A stretch of DNA of 64,000 nucleotides from JABFXX01 sp964419605 (GCA_964419605.1 CAYQQM010000001.1:70330-134329); one strand, 5' to 3'. Shown: positions 1 through 9,787, counted from the first letter of the stretch. Numbers and translations are program-made. The notes: a model not told the origin generated them from the letters alone.

Positions 1-188
1 AATCGCAAACGATCCCCCCTCCAATCGACCAAGAGTCTCAGCCGGGCCGTCGCGTGGCCACCGGCGGCACATGAGCGTGGCTCGGTCGTGGCTGTGGTGG
101 CATCGGCCTTGCGTCGAAGTTGCTGAAAATGCTAGTCACCGTGAGAGGGTACGCCCCAGCTGTGGACGGCAACGCGAGTGCTTTGGTG

Positions 189-2486
189 ATGCAGGCTTTA
201 TCCAAGTTGGCAAGCTGGTTACGGCCCCGACCTCAGCTGTTGTTCGCGCTCATCACTGTTTGTTCTACCGTAGTGGTAACGTGGGAGTTTGCGCGGCAAT
301 TTTCGGTCTACGTGCCCACTACGCACGTCGACGGGGCGTTCCAAACGGCAAGTGGCTTGTTTAGGCTCGATGACGGCCAGGTTTTCGGCCGCGATTTTCA
401 GACATACATCGGTGCTGGCGTTCTGTTATCGCTGTTCCCGTTGTTCGCCCTGTTTGGCGCAACACTTTCTGCGAGCCTGCAAGCGGCGCATTGTCTCGCA
501 CTGGTAGCCGGCGCGGTCCCGGTTGCCATTCTTACCGCGTTGCGGTTTCATCACCACCGCCACGTCAAGCGGATCGCCTCGTTTGCATTCGTCGCAGTTG
601 TGTGTGTGGTGTCGGTTTGTTTTGCGGACCTGCCAGCATTTCTCCAAGAGAGGGTATTTCCGGGAAATAGTCTCCGCCCTCTACGATCGCTCGTCGCATA
701 TTGGAGCAGTTTCGCAGCGGTTTACGTGTTGTCATCGTCTCTGTCCCAGCGGCTCCGCGCTTGTGCGGTTGGTGCGATCATGGGGGCCTGCCTACTATGG
801 TCAAACGACTTGGGACCAGCAACGGCGGCGGTCCTTGGCCTTCTGCTGCTGATCGATGCGGTATGGCGTCGGCAACGAGTGGCGATCACCATCGCGTGGG
901 CGGGTGTAAGCTGCACAGGACTGAGCTTTTTGCTGTTGACGCTAGTCACGGGTGGCCATCCGCTCGCACTGATTCGCTATAGTCTTGATGTTGCGCACGA
1001 TCAGTACTGGTACTTTGATTCCTGGCACTTTGACCAGCATCCGACCGCATGGCGCTTGCTGAAGCTCGTTACCGACACGACGCACGGCGCATGGTTCTTG
1101 GTCCCGGTGTTCACGTGGCAGGCGTGGCGCCGGCGCGACTTATTCCAAATGACATCGTCGCTCATCGGGCTGGCCGCGCTTCTGGGCGGAATCATCGCAA
1201 CCTGGGGCGGTCATTTTGAGGGTGGCTACTTTGCCAGTTTCAACTACTGGGTAGTCATTCAGCTGGCACTGAATGCCGTGGTTGGCACTGCGCGCGCGTC
1301 TGCCGCGCTCGAACAACGCGTGCCACAACTCAGGTCGATTGTATCCTGCTGGAACTCTTCGCCATTTCGACGATGGGCCCCGCGTATCGGCTTGTTGGCC
1401 GCTCTCGGATATTCGTGGATTAACGTTCGCGAACGAGTACGTGAAACGGAAACAACGGCAAGAACCAACGCTGAACTATTCTATGTACCCGAGCTTGGAG
1501 GGTATCTCGACAATGCATGGCGCGATCACGTTGAGTTTGCGCGAAAGCACCGCGGAATTCTGGAAGAGTACTGGGGACTGGCAAGCGCGATCACGAGGGA
1601 ACGATCGGGGGTACGTGTCGATTCAGTGATTCACGCGCTCGGCTCAGAGCGAGCCAAATTCGCTTCGAGCGTGCTGGTACACCCCTACGTGATCACAACC
1701 GCCCATACGTTCACGCTCGAATGGCAGACCTGGAATACGTCTGCAAATTGGTGGTTCTATCGGCCGCTACGAGAAAACTATACTGTGCGACCGCTATCGC
1801 CAACTACACTACTATGGACAAGAGATCCGACAACGCATGACGAGGTTTGGGCGGACGCGTTGTGCGAAGTCACAGTGGAACAAGGCGCTGGAGCATTGCG
1901 AATCCACGGCGACCCTGGGTATTACGAGGTAACTCTAAACGGGACGGTGAAGCCGCCTCGACGTGGAATCGTGAAAATCAAAAACTTTCTCACCGGCCGC
2001 GGTGCTGGATACCTTGCGCTTGATCCCGGAGCCAGTACGCACCGTTTTCCGGCACGTATTCCGCCCTACGGCAATGGAACGTTGCGATTCGATGTGATGG
2101 ACCCGAGCAACCGCAAGGCGAAGTACAAGGCCACGCAAGGCTTTTCTTGCACCGCTCGCACCGCCAGTAATTGGCAGCCGGAAGCATTCCCACCCTCTGG
2201 CACACCGCTCGAGATTGTCGACGCAAATTGGAACAAGGGGTACGGGCGAGCAAGCGCTGCAATTGTGCTCGAGTACTCGCGTGAGGCTCAGCACTACTAC
2301 CGACCTGGGAGAACCGTCCTGTTTGCCAATGGCATGCGGCGTAGGATCACTGACAACCCGGGTGTCGACCCGTATCTGAATGTGTATTTTGAAGGCGAAC
2401 CGTTCGGGCCGGAGGCTGGGGCAGGCAACGTCATTGAGGCGGTCTCCGTCGATGGGAAACCTCCAAATTGGGCTCCTAAGCCATGA
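189..2486 (+). CDS. Polytopic membrane protein with large C-terminal extracytoplasmic domain
   Basis: Unrecognised integral membrane protein of about 765 residues. The first ~420 residues alternate hydrophobic helices with short loops, in the style of GT-C or oligosaccharide-processing membrane proteins. The last ~340 residues are soluble and rich in aromatic and Gly residues, compatible with a beta-rich periplasmic domain. An upstream ATG at 120 in the same frame would add 23 residues lacking hydrophobic character; ATG 189 directly precedes the first basic/hydrophobic segment, so it is preferred. The stop overlaps the next gene by 4 nt (ATGA), so the two are probably co-transcribed. A role in surface glycan assembly is inferred from the neighbours only. 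Confidence 0.6.
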   Translation: MQALSKLASWLRPRPQLLFALITVCSTVVVTWEFARQFSVYVPTTHVDGAFQTASGLFRLDDGQVFGRDFQTYIGAGVLLSLFPLFALFGATLSASLQAAHCLALVAGAVPVAILTALRFHHHRHVKRIASFAFVAVVCVVSVCFADLPAFLQERVFPGNSLRPLRSLVAYWSSFAAVYVLSSSLSQRLRACAVGAIMGACLLWSNDLGPATAAVLGLLLLIDAVWRRQRVAITIAWAGVSCTGLSFLLLTLVTGGHPLALIRYSLDVAHDQYWYFDSWHFDQHPTAWRLLKLVTDTTHGAWFLVPVFTWQAWRRRDLFQMTSSLIGLAALLGGIIATWGGHFEGGYFASFNYWVVIQLALNAVVGTARASAALEQRVPQLRSIVSCWNSSPFRRWAPRIGLLAALGYSWINVRERVRETETTARTNAELFYVPELGGYLDNAWRDHVEFARKHRGILEEYWGLASAITRERSGVRVDSVIHALGSERAKFASSVLVHPYVITTAHTFTLEWQTWNTSANWWFYRPLRENYTVRPLSPTTLLWTRDPTTHDEVWADALCEVTVEQGAGALRIHGDPGYYEVTLNGTVKPPRRGIVKIKNFLTGRGAGYLALDPGASTHRFPARIPPYGNGTLRFDVMDPSNRKAKYKATQGFSCTARTASNWQPEAFPPSGTPLEIVDANWNKGYGRASAAIVLEYSREAQHYYRPGRTVLFANGMRRRITDNPGVDPYLNVYFEGEPFGPEAGAGNVIEAVSVDGKPPNWAPKP

Positions 2487-4414
2487 CCAACACTTCCTTA
2501 CCTCGTTTCGAAACGCGATGGCGATCGTTTTGGATTAGCGGTCTTGCAGGTTTTGCCCTGTTATGGGCAACCGGCGCTCTGTCTGATCCACGAACACTGT
2601 ATACGTCATTACCATTCTTTCGCGCACAGGTATTTGCGCTGATGGAAGGCCGACTTTCGTTGTCGTCAAACCCGCTGGGCTTGATGCATGACCTTGTTTG
2701 GGCTGACGGCGTGCACCAAACTTGGGGCCTAGGAATACCGCTGCTCACGCTGCCGTTTGAGGCTCTCGGACGACTGTTCGGCTTTGTGGCGTTTCCCGAT
2801 CGACTGGTGCTTTTGATTTACTTAATCGGAACACTATTTTTCGTTCGCCGCACTTGCTTGTTCATTACCCCTTCGCGCTGGAAGCAAGCAGGCCTGCTGT
2901 TTGGGGTCGTGGCTTGCCCAGCGCTGGTTGCCATGTTGAAGGCGCGCTTTGCGGTTTACGAGGAAACCATTTTGTACGTGTATCTCGCGAACCTGTGGCT
3001 CGCGTCTTGCCTCGTTCGCATGCGATTCGATCGAGCGCGACGCTGGTACGTCGTCGGCTGTGCAATTGCCGGCGTTTCAGTCTTCATCCGGCCGACGCAA
3101 TTATTTGCTGCCGCCGCGCTCTGGGGCATCGCGACGGCCTATTTGTTGTGGCAGCAGCGCGATCGCAGATCGCTGGTCATCGCTGTTGTCGGCAGCTTGG
3201 TGTTTTCCGCCCAGGTCGGTGCGGTTGCATGGACCAATTACGCAAAATTCGGATCGCCGGTCGAGTTTGGCCATTCGCTCGCCGTGCACGATTTACCTGG
3301 AAACATCTACGCGACGCGCTTCGATTACCCGTTTCGGCATATTGGGTTTGCCACGGCCGCCAAAGACCTCGTCGGTGGACTGCTAGGACGCCCCGAGCGA
3401 GCGTGGAAATTACGTAAGTTCTACCAACGCGACTTGCATTTTTGGCAAGCGCCCGACGTGCGCTGGCGAGACTACTACTTCACGGTAATGGATTTCACTT
3501 GGCTGCCCTTGTTGGTACTTGGCGCGTTTGCGCTGGCGCGAAACCGAAGCTATCGCGTATTGGGCGCTTGGACAGCGGTTACGTTGGCCGGCGTTCTGGC
3601 GTTCTATCTTCGTTCGCCGAGCGCATCGTCGCGCTACTACATGGACGCCGGCCTACCGTTCGCGCTCTTGGTCATCGCTGGTGGCTGGCAATTCCTTGCG
3701 TGGGCGCATTCTCGACCGATGCAATACGGCGCTGTGGCCGTACTCGCCATATGGTGGCTGCACGCGTTTTTTGCGATTCGGGTAAGAGTCCCTTATGCGC
3801 GCGGACTTAGTCGCAAGAATGCGCTGGAAGCGACGTACAACATAACGCGGCCCGATGGCGAATATTTGGCTTTGGGGACGGTGTATGATCGAACGGACGC
3901 GAACCTCGTGCGGCTGTTCGGTCGCGATACGCTGGATCGGGAGTATCGCCGAAAAGCGATAGACTTCACGGCGCGCTATGTCGACTACACGATCAGAAGG
4001 ACCGCTTGCGATCAGGCACACAGCGACGGCGCCTTCTGCCCAGACGAGGATCCGCCAGAGCGTCCAGAGCGCTTGGGTATGCTGCAAGACAACGGCACGA
4101 AGTGGAATCTAGAGACTGGTGAAGTCCCACCGGGCACACTGTTTTTCGTCGAAAAGCCCGATCACCTGGCGTTAACTCTTGAGGGTGAATACCCGGACGA
4201 GGTCATCCGTACTCAGGTTCGCGCCCGTCTCGGATTGATCGAGCTCGCGCAAACTGCAATCGAGCGCCACGCTGGAACGGCAGTCGTTCGGTTTGCAGTC
4301 CCTGCCCACCTCCAAACAAAGGGTCTGCAAGTCGTATTCTTGGCATTCGGTCCACCTAGCGCACTCGACAAGTCGTCATCGGGATTCAAGCTGAAGCGCG
4401 TGGAATGGCGGTAG
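2483..4414 (+). CDS. Polytopic membrane protein, paralogue A
   Basis: About 643 residues with roughly ten hydrophobic helices in the first ~440 and a soluble C-terminal domain. It is clearly paralogous to the protein at 4856-6691. Shared blocks include RAQV.AL..G.L near residue 50, HDLVW followed by WGLG.PL, LPGN..ATRF.YPF, a RW.(D/E)YYF block, and the C-terminal GLQVVF.AFGP. No catalytic signature was recognised; GT-C-like or polymerase-like architecture is possible. It starts inside the stop of the upstream membrane protein gene (ATGA). Its 3' end is exactly where homology of the converging zeta-toxin remnant stops. Confidence 0.65.
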   Translation: MTNTSLPRFETRWRSFWISGLAGFALLWATGALSDPRTLYTSLPFFRAQVFALMEGRLSLSSNPLGLMHDLVWADGVHQTWGLGIPLLTLPFEALGRLFGFVAFPDRLVLLIYLIGTLFFVRRTCLFITPSRWKQAGLLFGVVACPALVAMLKARFAVYEETILYVYLANLWLASCLVRMRFDRARRWYVVGCAIAGVSVFIRPTQLFAAAALWGIATAYLLWQQRDRRSLVIAVVGSLVFSAQVGAVAWTNYAKFGSPVEFGHSLAVHDLPGNIYATRFDYPFRHIGFATAAKDLVGGLLGRPERAWKLRKFYQRDLHFWQAPDVRWRDYYFTVMDFTWLPLLVLGAFALARNRSYRVLGAWTAVTLAGVLAFYLRSPSASSRYYMDAGLPFALLVIAGGWQFLAWAHSRPMQYGAVAVLAIWWLHAFFAIRVRVPYARGLSRKNALEATYNITRPDGEYLALGTVYDRTDANLVRLFGRDTLDREYRRKAIDFTARYVDYTIRRTACDQAHSDGAFCPDEDPPERPERLGMLQDNGTKWNLETGEVPPGTLFFVEKPDHLALTLEGEYPDEVIRTQVRARLGLIELAQTAIERHAGTAVVRFAVPAHLQTKGLQVVFLAFGPPSALDKSSSGFKLKRVEWR

Positions 4415-4564
4415 CCCAAGCAACCCGAAGCGATCTTTTGCGACTTCGTCTGCATTGAGGTACTCAACGTCGTCGCTCCACCGATCTTGCCGCAAGCGCT
4501 TTGTGACAGTCGTCTTTCCTGATCCATTAGGCCCGGCTACGAGTAGAAGTTCAGGGCGCTTCAT
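4376..4564 (-). pseudogene. Truncated zeta-toxin-like P-loop kinase remnant
   Basis: The 62-codon frame begins MKRPELLLVAGPNGSGKTTV, a textbook Walker A N-terminus of zeta-toxin/AAA proteins that are normally about 190 residues long. Family-like sequence (NADEVAKDRFG) continues to about residue 49 and then ends at ~4420, directly beside the stop of the convergent membrane protein gene at 4414. The last dozen codons simply read through that gene's antisense strand. The catalytic and substrate regions after Walker A are absent, so a functional toxin is unlikely. It follows and overlaps the small gene at 4551-4784, the usual antitoxin-toxin order. Confidence 0.7.
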
Positions 4565-4784
4565 TACGGCCGACCTCAGTAGAGGGGAGGTCTTTCAGTT
4601 GGGGGGCATGTGCGCGCATGCGTTCATAAACGTCCGCTAGGAATTTCGTGAGAACGGCCTCCCGTTGCTCTCGTTCATCGGCAAACGCTCTCCGCATCAA
4701 TGTTGCGAATTCTTCGTCGGTCGGTTCGAAATCTGGATCGGAAAGATCAATCTTGCGAACGTGTTGACTGTCCAGGCGGCTCAC
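4551..4784 (-). CDS. Small acidic/helical protein, probable antitoxin partner of the zeta remnant
   Basis: A 77-residue protein if started at GTG 4784; a longer frame reaching 4859 lacks any recognisable start signal. The sequence is charged and probably helical (DFEPTDEEFATLMRRAF and so on), with no recognised domain. It resembles the small genes commonly found directly upstream of stand-alone zeta-type kinases. GTG 4784 is preferred because a TATACT -10 hexamer lies six bases upstream, suggesting leaderless initiation. Its end overlaps the start of the truncated zeta frame by 14 nt. Function is inferred from gene order. Confidence 0.5.
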   Translation of the reverse strand: MSRLDSQHVRKIDLSDPDFEPTDEEFATLMRRAFADEREQREAVLTKFLADVYERMRAHAPQLKDLPSTEVGRNEAP

Positions 4785-4796
4785 CAGGCAAGTATA
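4785..4796 (-). promoter_or_regulatory. -10 element for leaderless antitoxin-like gene
   Basis: On the minus strand TATACT (4796-4791) is followed by six bases and then GTG at 4784. A transcript starting at the usual distance from the -10 would begin at or next to the start codon. No convincing -35 or Shine-Dalgarno sequence is visible. The layout matches the second toxin-antitoxin module at 13715-13730. Confidence 0.4.
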
Positions 4797-4855
4797 TCGC
4801 AAAGCAAGTGCTGCCGCTTCGGCTGTTTTTGGGGAGAAAAGAGACGGCGAACGGG

Positions 4856-6691
4856 TCACTCCCGCCAGCGAATCGAACGTAAGATGTGATCGCTGACGGG
4901 GCGGTCGAGGTGGTCGGCAGGGCCAAATGCGACAAAAACAACCTGGAGGCCGTGCCGCGGCCGCGGCAACGCAAATCGCGCTCGCACCGTCTCGCCCAGT
5001 CGCTGAGAACTGACCAGGACCAGATGATCGAGTCCAATCGCAACCTGCACCGTGCGCGAGAGGTCTTCCGGTGGTGTTGCTCCAGCTGGAGCGAGCTCAA
5101 GCTCGATGAATTGGGGATCGTTGACAAAAAAATGCGTCGCTGGAGGCACGCGCCCCGTCGCCTGGTCCCAGCCGATGCCGTTCAGGTATAGACCGTGGGG
5201 ACGTTCGCTCGCCTGGTTGGCAATCCAGTCTCGATCGCCCAACACGTACGATGCGGGGAATTGTCTGGATTCAGCGGGCGCGTCGGTAATCGATCGAGTG
5301 GTCTGAAGCGCCGTGTGGGCGTTCACTGGATCGCCGGCAATGCGTTTGCGCACGCGGCTCGTCCCGACAGCGACGATCCATAGTAGGCAAATGGCAATGA
5401 TCGCGACTCGCTCGCGCCGCTGTGCTGCGGCCCATTGTAATAGCGCAAACCACGCGATCAATAGTAGTGCCACAAAGCCGGGCGCAAAGTCGAGCTGATA
5501 GCGCGAGGATACGCTCGGAGCTCGCACGTAGAATGCGACAAGCGGCGCGATGGCCGCCACGGCCCACACACCCAACCAACGCGCGAGTCGGGTAGTGCCG
5601 CCTTGCCCAACATCGTCGGATGCAGCGTCCTTGCGGCGAGGTCGCCAGGCACGGGCGGCGATCACTACGCCACACAAGATGAGCGGCAGGTACGGCCATG
5701 AGTAGGTCGAAAAATAGTACTCACGCCAGCGGACTCGTTCAGATTGTCCAACATGCAATTGCCGGCCGTAAAACGTCTTTGCGCGAGCTATTTCTGGCCG
5801 TCCAAATAGGCTGCCTACTAGTTCTACAGCCGCTTCTCCGATTCCGGCGTCTTGGAACGGATAGCCGAACCGAGTCGCAACGATGTTGCCGGGGAGAGAA
5901 TGGATGGTTAGCCGGTAGCCAAACTCCGTCGCTGCGCCGAACCGCGACTTATTCGCGACGATCTGCACTCCGGCCAGTGCTGCAAATACACATAGACCGG
6001 CGATCGTCGCCGCCCGCCGCCTCGGCGCTGTTCCCGTCCACACGACGACTCCCCCAACGATGCCAGTGGCAACGCCGTAGCACCATACCGTCGGCCGAAT
6101 GAGCCCTGCTGCGCCGGCCAGCGCACACAGCGCCAGATATTTGCCGGCCGACGGCGCACGGATGCAGGACGCCAAGCCGCCCAGCATCATCAGGCAACCG
6201 CAGTAGGCATAGATCGCCGCTTCCTCGTAAACCCCAAGCCGCCCCCGCACCATCGCAACAAATCCCGGTAGCAGGACGGTCATGAGCAGCAGCGGCATCG
6301 CGTGCCACCACCGAGCTGCCGGCAGCAATCCTCGCAATACGACGACGACAGTCAATGCCAACCACAGGGCCAACGCGATCCGGTCAGGAAATTCTCGCCC
6401 GACAACGCTCCACATCGCTTGAAACGGCGCCAGCCACAGCGGAACCCCGAGCCCCCACGCGTGTTGAACACCGGATTCGGTCCACACCAGATCGTGCGCC
6501 AAACCCTCAGGGTGCGTGCTCATTGCCAGCTCGCCGTGCAACAGCGCATCGACCTGGGCGCGGTACACGCCATTGCGCGCGAACATCGATGCTCCAGTGA
6601 GCTGGCCAGTAACGGTGAAGAGACCGATCGCGATGCATAACCCAATTGCGAACGTCCGTCCTCGGGCAGTCCAGGTTTGCGTCGCGATCAC
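4856..6691 (-). CDS. Polytopic membrane protein, paralogue B
   Basis: 611 residues. About ten hydrophobic segments in the first ~430 precede a soluble C-terminal domain ending in GLQVVFVAFGP. It is paralogous to the protein at 2483-4414 along its whole length, including HDLVWTES, GLGVPLW, SLPGNIVATRFGYPF and the RWREYYF block. The gene converges on its paralogue and the two enclose only the zeta/antitoxin remnant. It is divergently transcribed from the glycosyltransferase operon starting at 6879. Function unknown; envelope glycan assembly is a context-based guess. Confidence 0.65.
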   Translation of the reverse strand: MIATQTWTARGRTFAIGLCIAIGLFTVTGQLTGASMFARNGVYRAQVDALLHGELAMSTHPEGLAHDLVWTESGVQHAWGLGVPLWLAPFQAMWSVVGREFPDRIALALWLALTVVVVLRGLLPAARWWHAMPLLLMTVLLPGFVAMVRGRLGVYEEAAIYAYCGCLMMLGGLASCIRAPSAGKYLALCALAGAAGLIRPTVWCYGVATGIVGGVVVWTGTAPRRRAATIAGLCVFAALAGVQIVANKSRFGAATEFGYRLTIHSLPGNIVATRFGYPFQDAGIGEAAVELVGSLFGRPEIARAKTFYGRQLHVGQSERVRWREYYFSTYSWPYLPLILCGVVIAARAWRPRRKDAASDDVGQGGTTRLARWLGVWAVAAIAPLVAFYVRAPSVSSRYQLDFAPGFVALLLIAWFALLQWAAAQRRERVAIIAICLLWIVAVGTSRVRKRIAGDPVNAHTALQTTRSITDAPAESRQFPASYVLGDRDWIANQASERPHGLYLNGIGWDQATGRVPPATHFFVNDPQFIELELAPAGATPPEDLSRTVQVAIGLDHLVLVSSQRLGETVRARFALPRPRHGLQVVFVAFGPADHLDRPVSDHILRSIRWRE

Positions 6692-6878
6692 GGCACCTTA
6701 TAGAGTCGGTGACCCCGTTGCCGCAAGCTGCTGCCATGGCAGGAGAAACGACATTCGTGTCATACCTTGGTCGACTTCGGAGCCTGTTTGTGTCGCAGCT
6801 CACTCGCTGCGCGGCGCTTACCGGTGTGGGTTCGCATGGTTCTTGACTCGTCTTCAAACGATCTGATATCCGAGGGAA

Positions 6879-7892
6879 ATGGTTCCGGGCGGCCTGTTCG
6901 TTTCGTGCGTAGTCGCCCTATCGCGGTATTCGGCTCGAGTCACCGAATCCATCAGCAACTTATGTCGGCTGTTTGATTCGATGGAGTGCGACTACGAAAT
7001 CGTTACGGTAGTGAATGGTCCGCTCCCAGGTGTAGAGGTAGCGCTGCGAGACCTAACCGCGGAGGCGGGACTGGCAAATGTTCAGGTCGTGGGACTCGCG
7101 CAGGAAGTCGATCCAGACATGGCGACGTGGGCGGGTGTCGAGCACTGCATCGGCGACGCTGTGATCGTGTTTGACGCAGCGTTCGACGACCCGGCATGCC
7201 TACCGGAGATCGTCAACCAGATTAAGAGTGGGTACGATGTCGTACTCGTGCAATCGCCAACACAAAAGGTCCCGTTGCGTTTCCGATTGCTGCAGAGCGC
7301 GTATCACCGCCTGTTTGGATGGCTTAACGGAGTCGACCTAAAGAACGATGCCCCGCGATTTCGCGGCGTGCGGCGCAATGTGGTTACCCACTCTCAGCAG
7401 TTCGCACTGCCCAGTCTCGCGTTTCGACATCTTCCTGCATCGCCTCATTTTCGCTCGACTACGATTTCTGGTGGCAAGGGAGCATCCGAGCGTTTTGCGT
7501 TGCCGCTCATTGGCAGTGTCGACCGGGGAATCCAAACGCTCGTCGCTGCATCGACCGCGCCGCTGCGGATCGCCACTTCGGCGTGCCTTCTCGGCGCGTT
7601 CGCGAATATGTTCTACGTGCTGTACGTGTTCTTGGTGTTTTTGCTTAAGAAAGATATGGCACCTGGCTGGGCGTCTTTGTCGCTGCAGCAATCCGGCCTG
7701 TTTTTCCTCGTTTCGATCGTATTATTCGTTTTCGGTGAGTATTTGCTGCACATCGTACGCTTGACGCATCGCGGCCCGCAGTATCACGTCGCGTACCAGC
7801 TGCAGAGCAAACTCATCAAACATCGCGACCGGCTCAATATCGTGAAGGGTGGTCTCGATGCATCCGACCCGTCTGTCGCACTGAGCTCATGA
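6879..7892 (+). CDS. Family 2 glycosyltransferase with C-terminal membrane helices
   Basis: 337 residues. The N-terminal Rossmann-like domain resembles DPM1/GtrB-type transferases: a YEIVTVVNG strand, then VIVFDAAFDDP, which keeps the D...DDP metal-binding spacing of these enzymes. Two hydrophobic segments at about 225-300 (ACLLGAFANMFYVLYVFLVF and FFLVSIVLFVFGEYLL) match the membrane-anchoring tail of polyprenyl-phosphate glycosyltransferases. It likely moves a sugar from a nucleotide donor onto a lipid carrier at the inner membrane. It is first in a tightly overlapping set; its stop overlaps the oxidoreductase gene (ATGA). Confidence 0.7.
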   Translation: MVPGGLFVSCVVALSRYSARVTESISNLCRLFDSMECDYEIVTVVNGPLPGVEVALRDLTAEAGLANVQVVGLAQEVDPDMATWAGVEHCIGDAVIVFDAAFDDPACLPEIVNQIKSGYDVVLVQSPTQKVPLRFRLLQSAYHRLFGWLNGVDLKNDAPRFRGVRRNVVTHSQQFALPSLAFRHLPASPHFRSTTISGGKGASERFALPLIGSVDRGIQTLVAASTAPLRIATSACLLGAFANMFYVLYVFLVFLLKKDMAPGWASLSLQQSGLFFLVSIVLFVFGEYLLHIVRLTHRGPQYHVAYQLQSKLIKHRDRLNIVKGGLDASDPSVALSS

Positions 7893-8995
7893 TCGCATAC
7901 GACGCGGTGGTGATCGGCGGCGGCCTATACGGCACAAGCGTTGCCTCCTATTTGGTGCGAGCTCGGCATCAAAAACGGGTCGCCCTAGTCGAGCGCGCCA
8001 CCGACCTATTGCAGCACGCGTCGCGCCACAATCAAGCGCGCGTGCACGCGGGATACCACTATCCGCGCAACTTCACGACCGCGTTTCGCAGTCGCGCCAA
8101 TTTCGATCGGTTCGTCAGCGAGTTTCGCGAGGCCGTTTATCGCGACTACGTGTCGCTGTACGCAATCGCTCAGCACGGGTCCTTTGTGTCTGCCGAACAA
8201 TTCTACCGGTTCTGCGTCAGTATTGGCGCCGATATCAAAGAAGCGCCAAACGAACTATCGCGCCTATTTAACCCGGCACAAATCGAGCGTGTGTTCCTGA
8301 CAACGGAATATGCCTTTGATGCCAACGCACTCAGAACCCGGGCCCGACAGCAGCTGACGGAAGACCGCGTAGACCTCCTGTTGGGCACAACAGTCACCCA
8401 AGTGTCGAACCAGGCCAATGGAATCGGCGTGACGACAACGGCTCAAGGCCAATCCACGCAACTGCGTGCGAATCACGTTTTCAACTGCACATACAGCGGT
8501 CTCAATACGATATGGGGCGGCCAGAAATTGCTCGAGACAGGCCTCAAACACGAGATCACTGAAATGGCGATTGTCCACGTGCCTCCCCCGCTGCGGACGA
8601 TCGGAATCACGGTCATGGATGGCCCGTTTTTTTCCTGTATGCCCCATCCGACCGTTTCCGGAACGCATTCGCTGTCGCACGTGTCGTACACGCCGCACAG
8701 CCATTGGAACGACAACGGCTCCAATCCCTATGAGCGCCTCGCTGAGTATGCCGGCGGCAGCCGAGCGGAACTGATGGTGCGAGCAGCGGCGCGTTACGTG
8801 CCCCTGCTCGCCGAAACCAAGGTCCAAGGAGCGTTCAGAGAGGTCAAGACCGTGTTGGTTCGCAACGAGGGCGACGACGGTCGGCCGATCTTGTTTGAAC
8901 GACATCCCGACATACCGAACTGCTATTCGATCCTAGGCAGCAAGATCGACAACATCTACGATGTGTTACAAGTACTCGATGAACTTCCGATGTAG
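7889..8995 (+). CDS. FAD-dependent oxidoreductase (DAO family)
   Basis: 368 residues. It opens with a dinucleotide-binding motif (AVVIGGGLYGTSVASYL) followed by an ER-type acidic residue after the second strand, typical of D-amino-acid-oxidase-fold flavoproteins. The segment ASRHNQARVHAGYHYPR resembles the FAD-contact loop of this family. Substrate unknown. Placement between a glycosyltransferase and an epimerase-like gene suggests sugar oxidation or modification, but that is inference. It overlaps the preceding stop by 4 nt and is followed immediately by the next start. Confidence 0.7.
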   Translation: MIAYDAVVIGGGLYGTSVASYLVRARHQKRVALVERATDLLQHASRHNQARVHAGYHYPRNFTTAFRSRANFDRFVSEFREAVYRDYVSLYAIAQHGSFVSAEQFYRFCVSIGADIKEAPNELSRLFNPAQIERVFLTTEYAFDANALRTRARQQLTEDRVDLLLGTTVTQVSNQANGIGVTTTAQGQSTQLRANHVFNCTYSGLNTIWGGQKLLETGLKHEITEMAIVHVPPPLRTIGITVMDGPFFSCMPHPTVSGTHSLSHVSYTPHSHWNDNGSNPYERLAEYAGGSRAELMVRAAARYVPLLAETKVQGAFREVKTVLVRNEGDDGRPILFERHPDIPNCYSILGSKIDNIYDVLQVLDELPM

Positions 8996-9787
8996 GTGGC
9001 AATGATTGGGAACAGTGCACTGATTGGGCATACCGGATTTGTGGGCAGCACGTTGATGCGGCAGCGCACGTTTGCGGCGCACTTCAACTCATCCACCATT
9101 GCTCAGATTCGAGGGCAACGGTTCGACACCGTGATATGCGCGGGCGCTCCAGCGCAAAAGTGGATCGCAAACAAAGATCCGCAGGCAGACCGCAACAATC
9201 TTGAGACTCTCATGGGTCACCTCAGCGAGATGACCTGTTCAACGTTTGTATTGATCAGCACGGTCGATGTATTTGCGAACTCTCGCGGCAAGACGGAGGC
9301 ATCCGATGTAACGGAGGGCAACTCCGAGCCGTACGGGTTACACCGATATCAACTTGAAATGTTTGCGAAGAAGCGCTTTGCCCGCTGTTTGGTGATTCGG
9401 CTGCCCGGGTTGGTAGGACCCGGGCTACGCAAGAATGTCATTTACGATTTCGCTCACAACAATCGCCTAGAGTTCATTGATGCTCGCGGTGTGTTTCAGT
9501 TCTATCCCATGGTCAATTTGAGCAGCGATATTCAAACAGCGCTCGAATGCGGGCTTGATCTGGTACATCTCACAGCGGAGCCGATCAGTGTGGGCGATGT
9601 CGCACGCGAAGGTTTTGGCATGGCCTTCACAAACGTTACTGCGAATGCGCCTGCCGAGTATGACTTTCAGACCGCCCACGCCGAAGCGTTTGGCGGGCGG
9701 GGTCGCTATACCTATAACCGCCGCGAATCGCTTCTTGCCATTCGCGCGTACGCGCAGCATACGCGCGAACCACGTCAGTCACCGTGA
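8996..9787 (+). CDS. NAD(P)-dependent epimerase/dehydratase-like protein
   Basis: 263 residues from GTG 8996; ATG 9002 is an alternative two codons in. The N-terminus has the extended-SDR nucleotide fold (ALIGHTGFVGSTLM, GxxGxxG), followed by STVDVF and a YGLHR segment at the YxxxK position. The catalytic Lys appears replaced by Arg, and the protein is shorter than the usual ~310-residue family members. It may be a modified epimerase/reductase acting on a nucleotide sugar. It sits directly after the oxidoreductase stop and overlaps the next gene (GTGA). Confidence 0.6.
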   Translation: MAMIGNSALIGHTGFVGSTLMRQRTFAAHFNSSTIAQIRGQRFDTVICAGAPAQKWIANKDPQADRNNLETLMGHLSEMTCSTFVLISTVDVFANSRGKTEASDVTEGNSEPYGLHRYQLEMFAKKRFARCLVIRLPGLVGPGLRKNVIYDFAHNNRLEFIDARGVFQFYPMVNLSSDIQTALECGLDLVHLTAEPISVGDVAREGFGMAFTNVTANAPAEYDFQTAHAEAFGGRGRYTYNRRESLLAIRAYAQHTREPRQSP

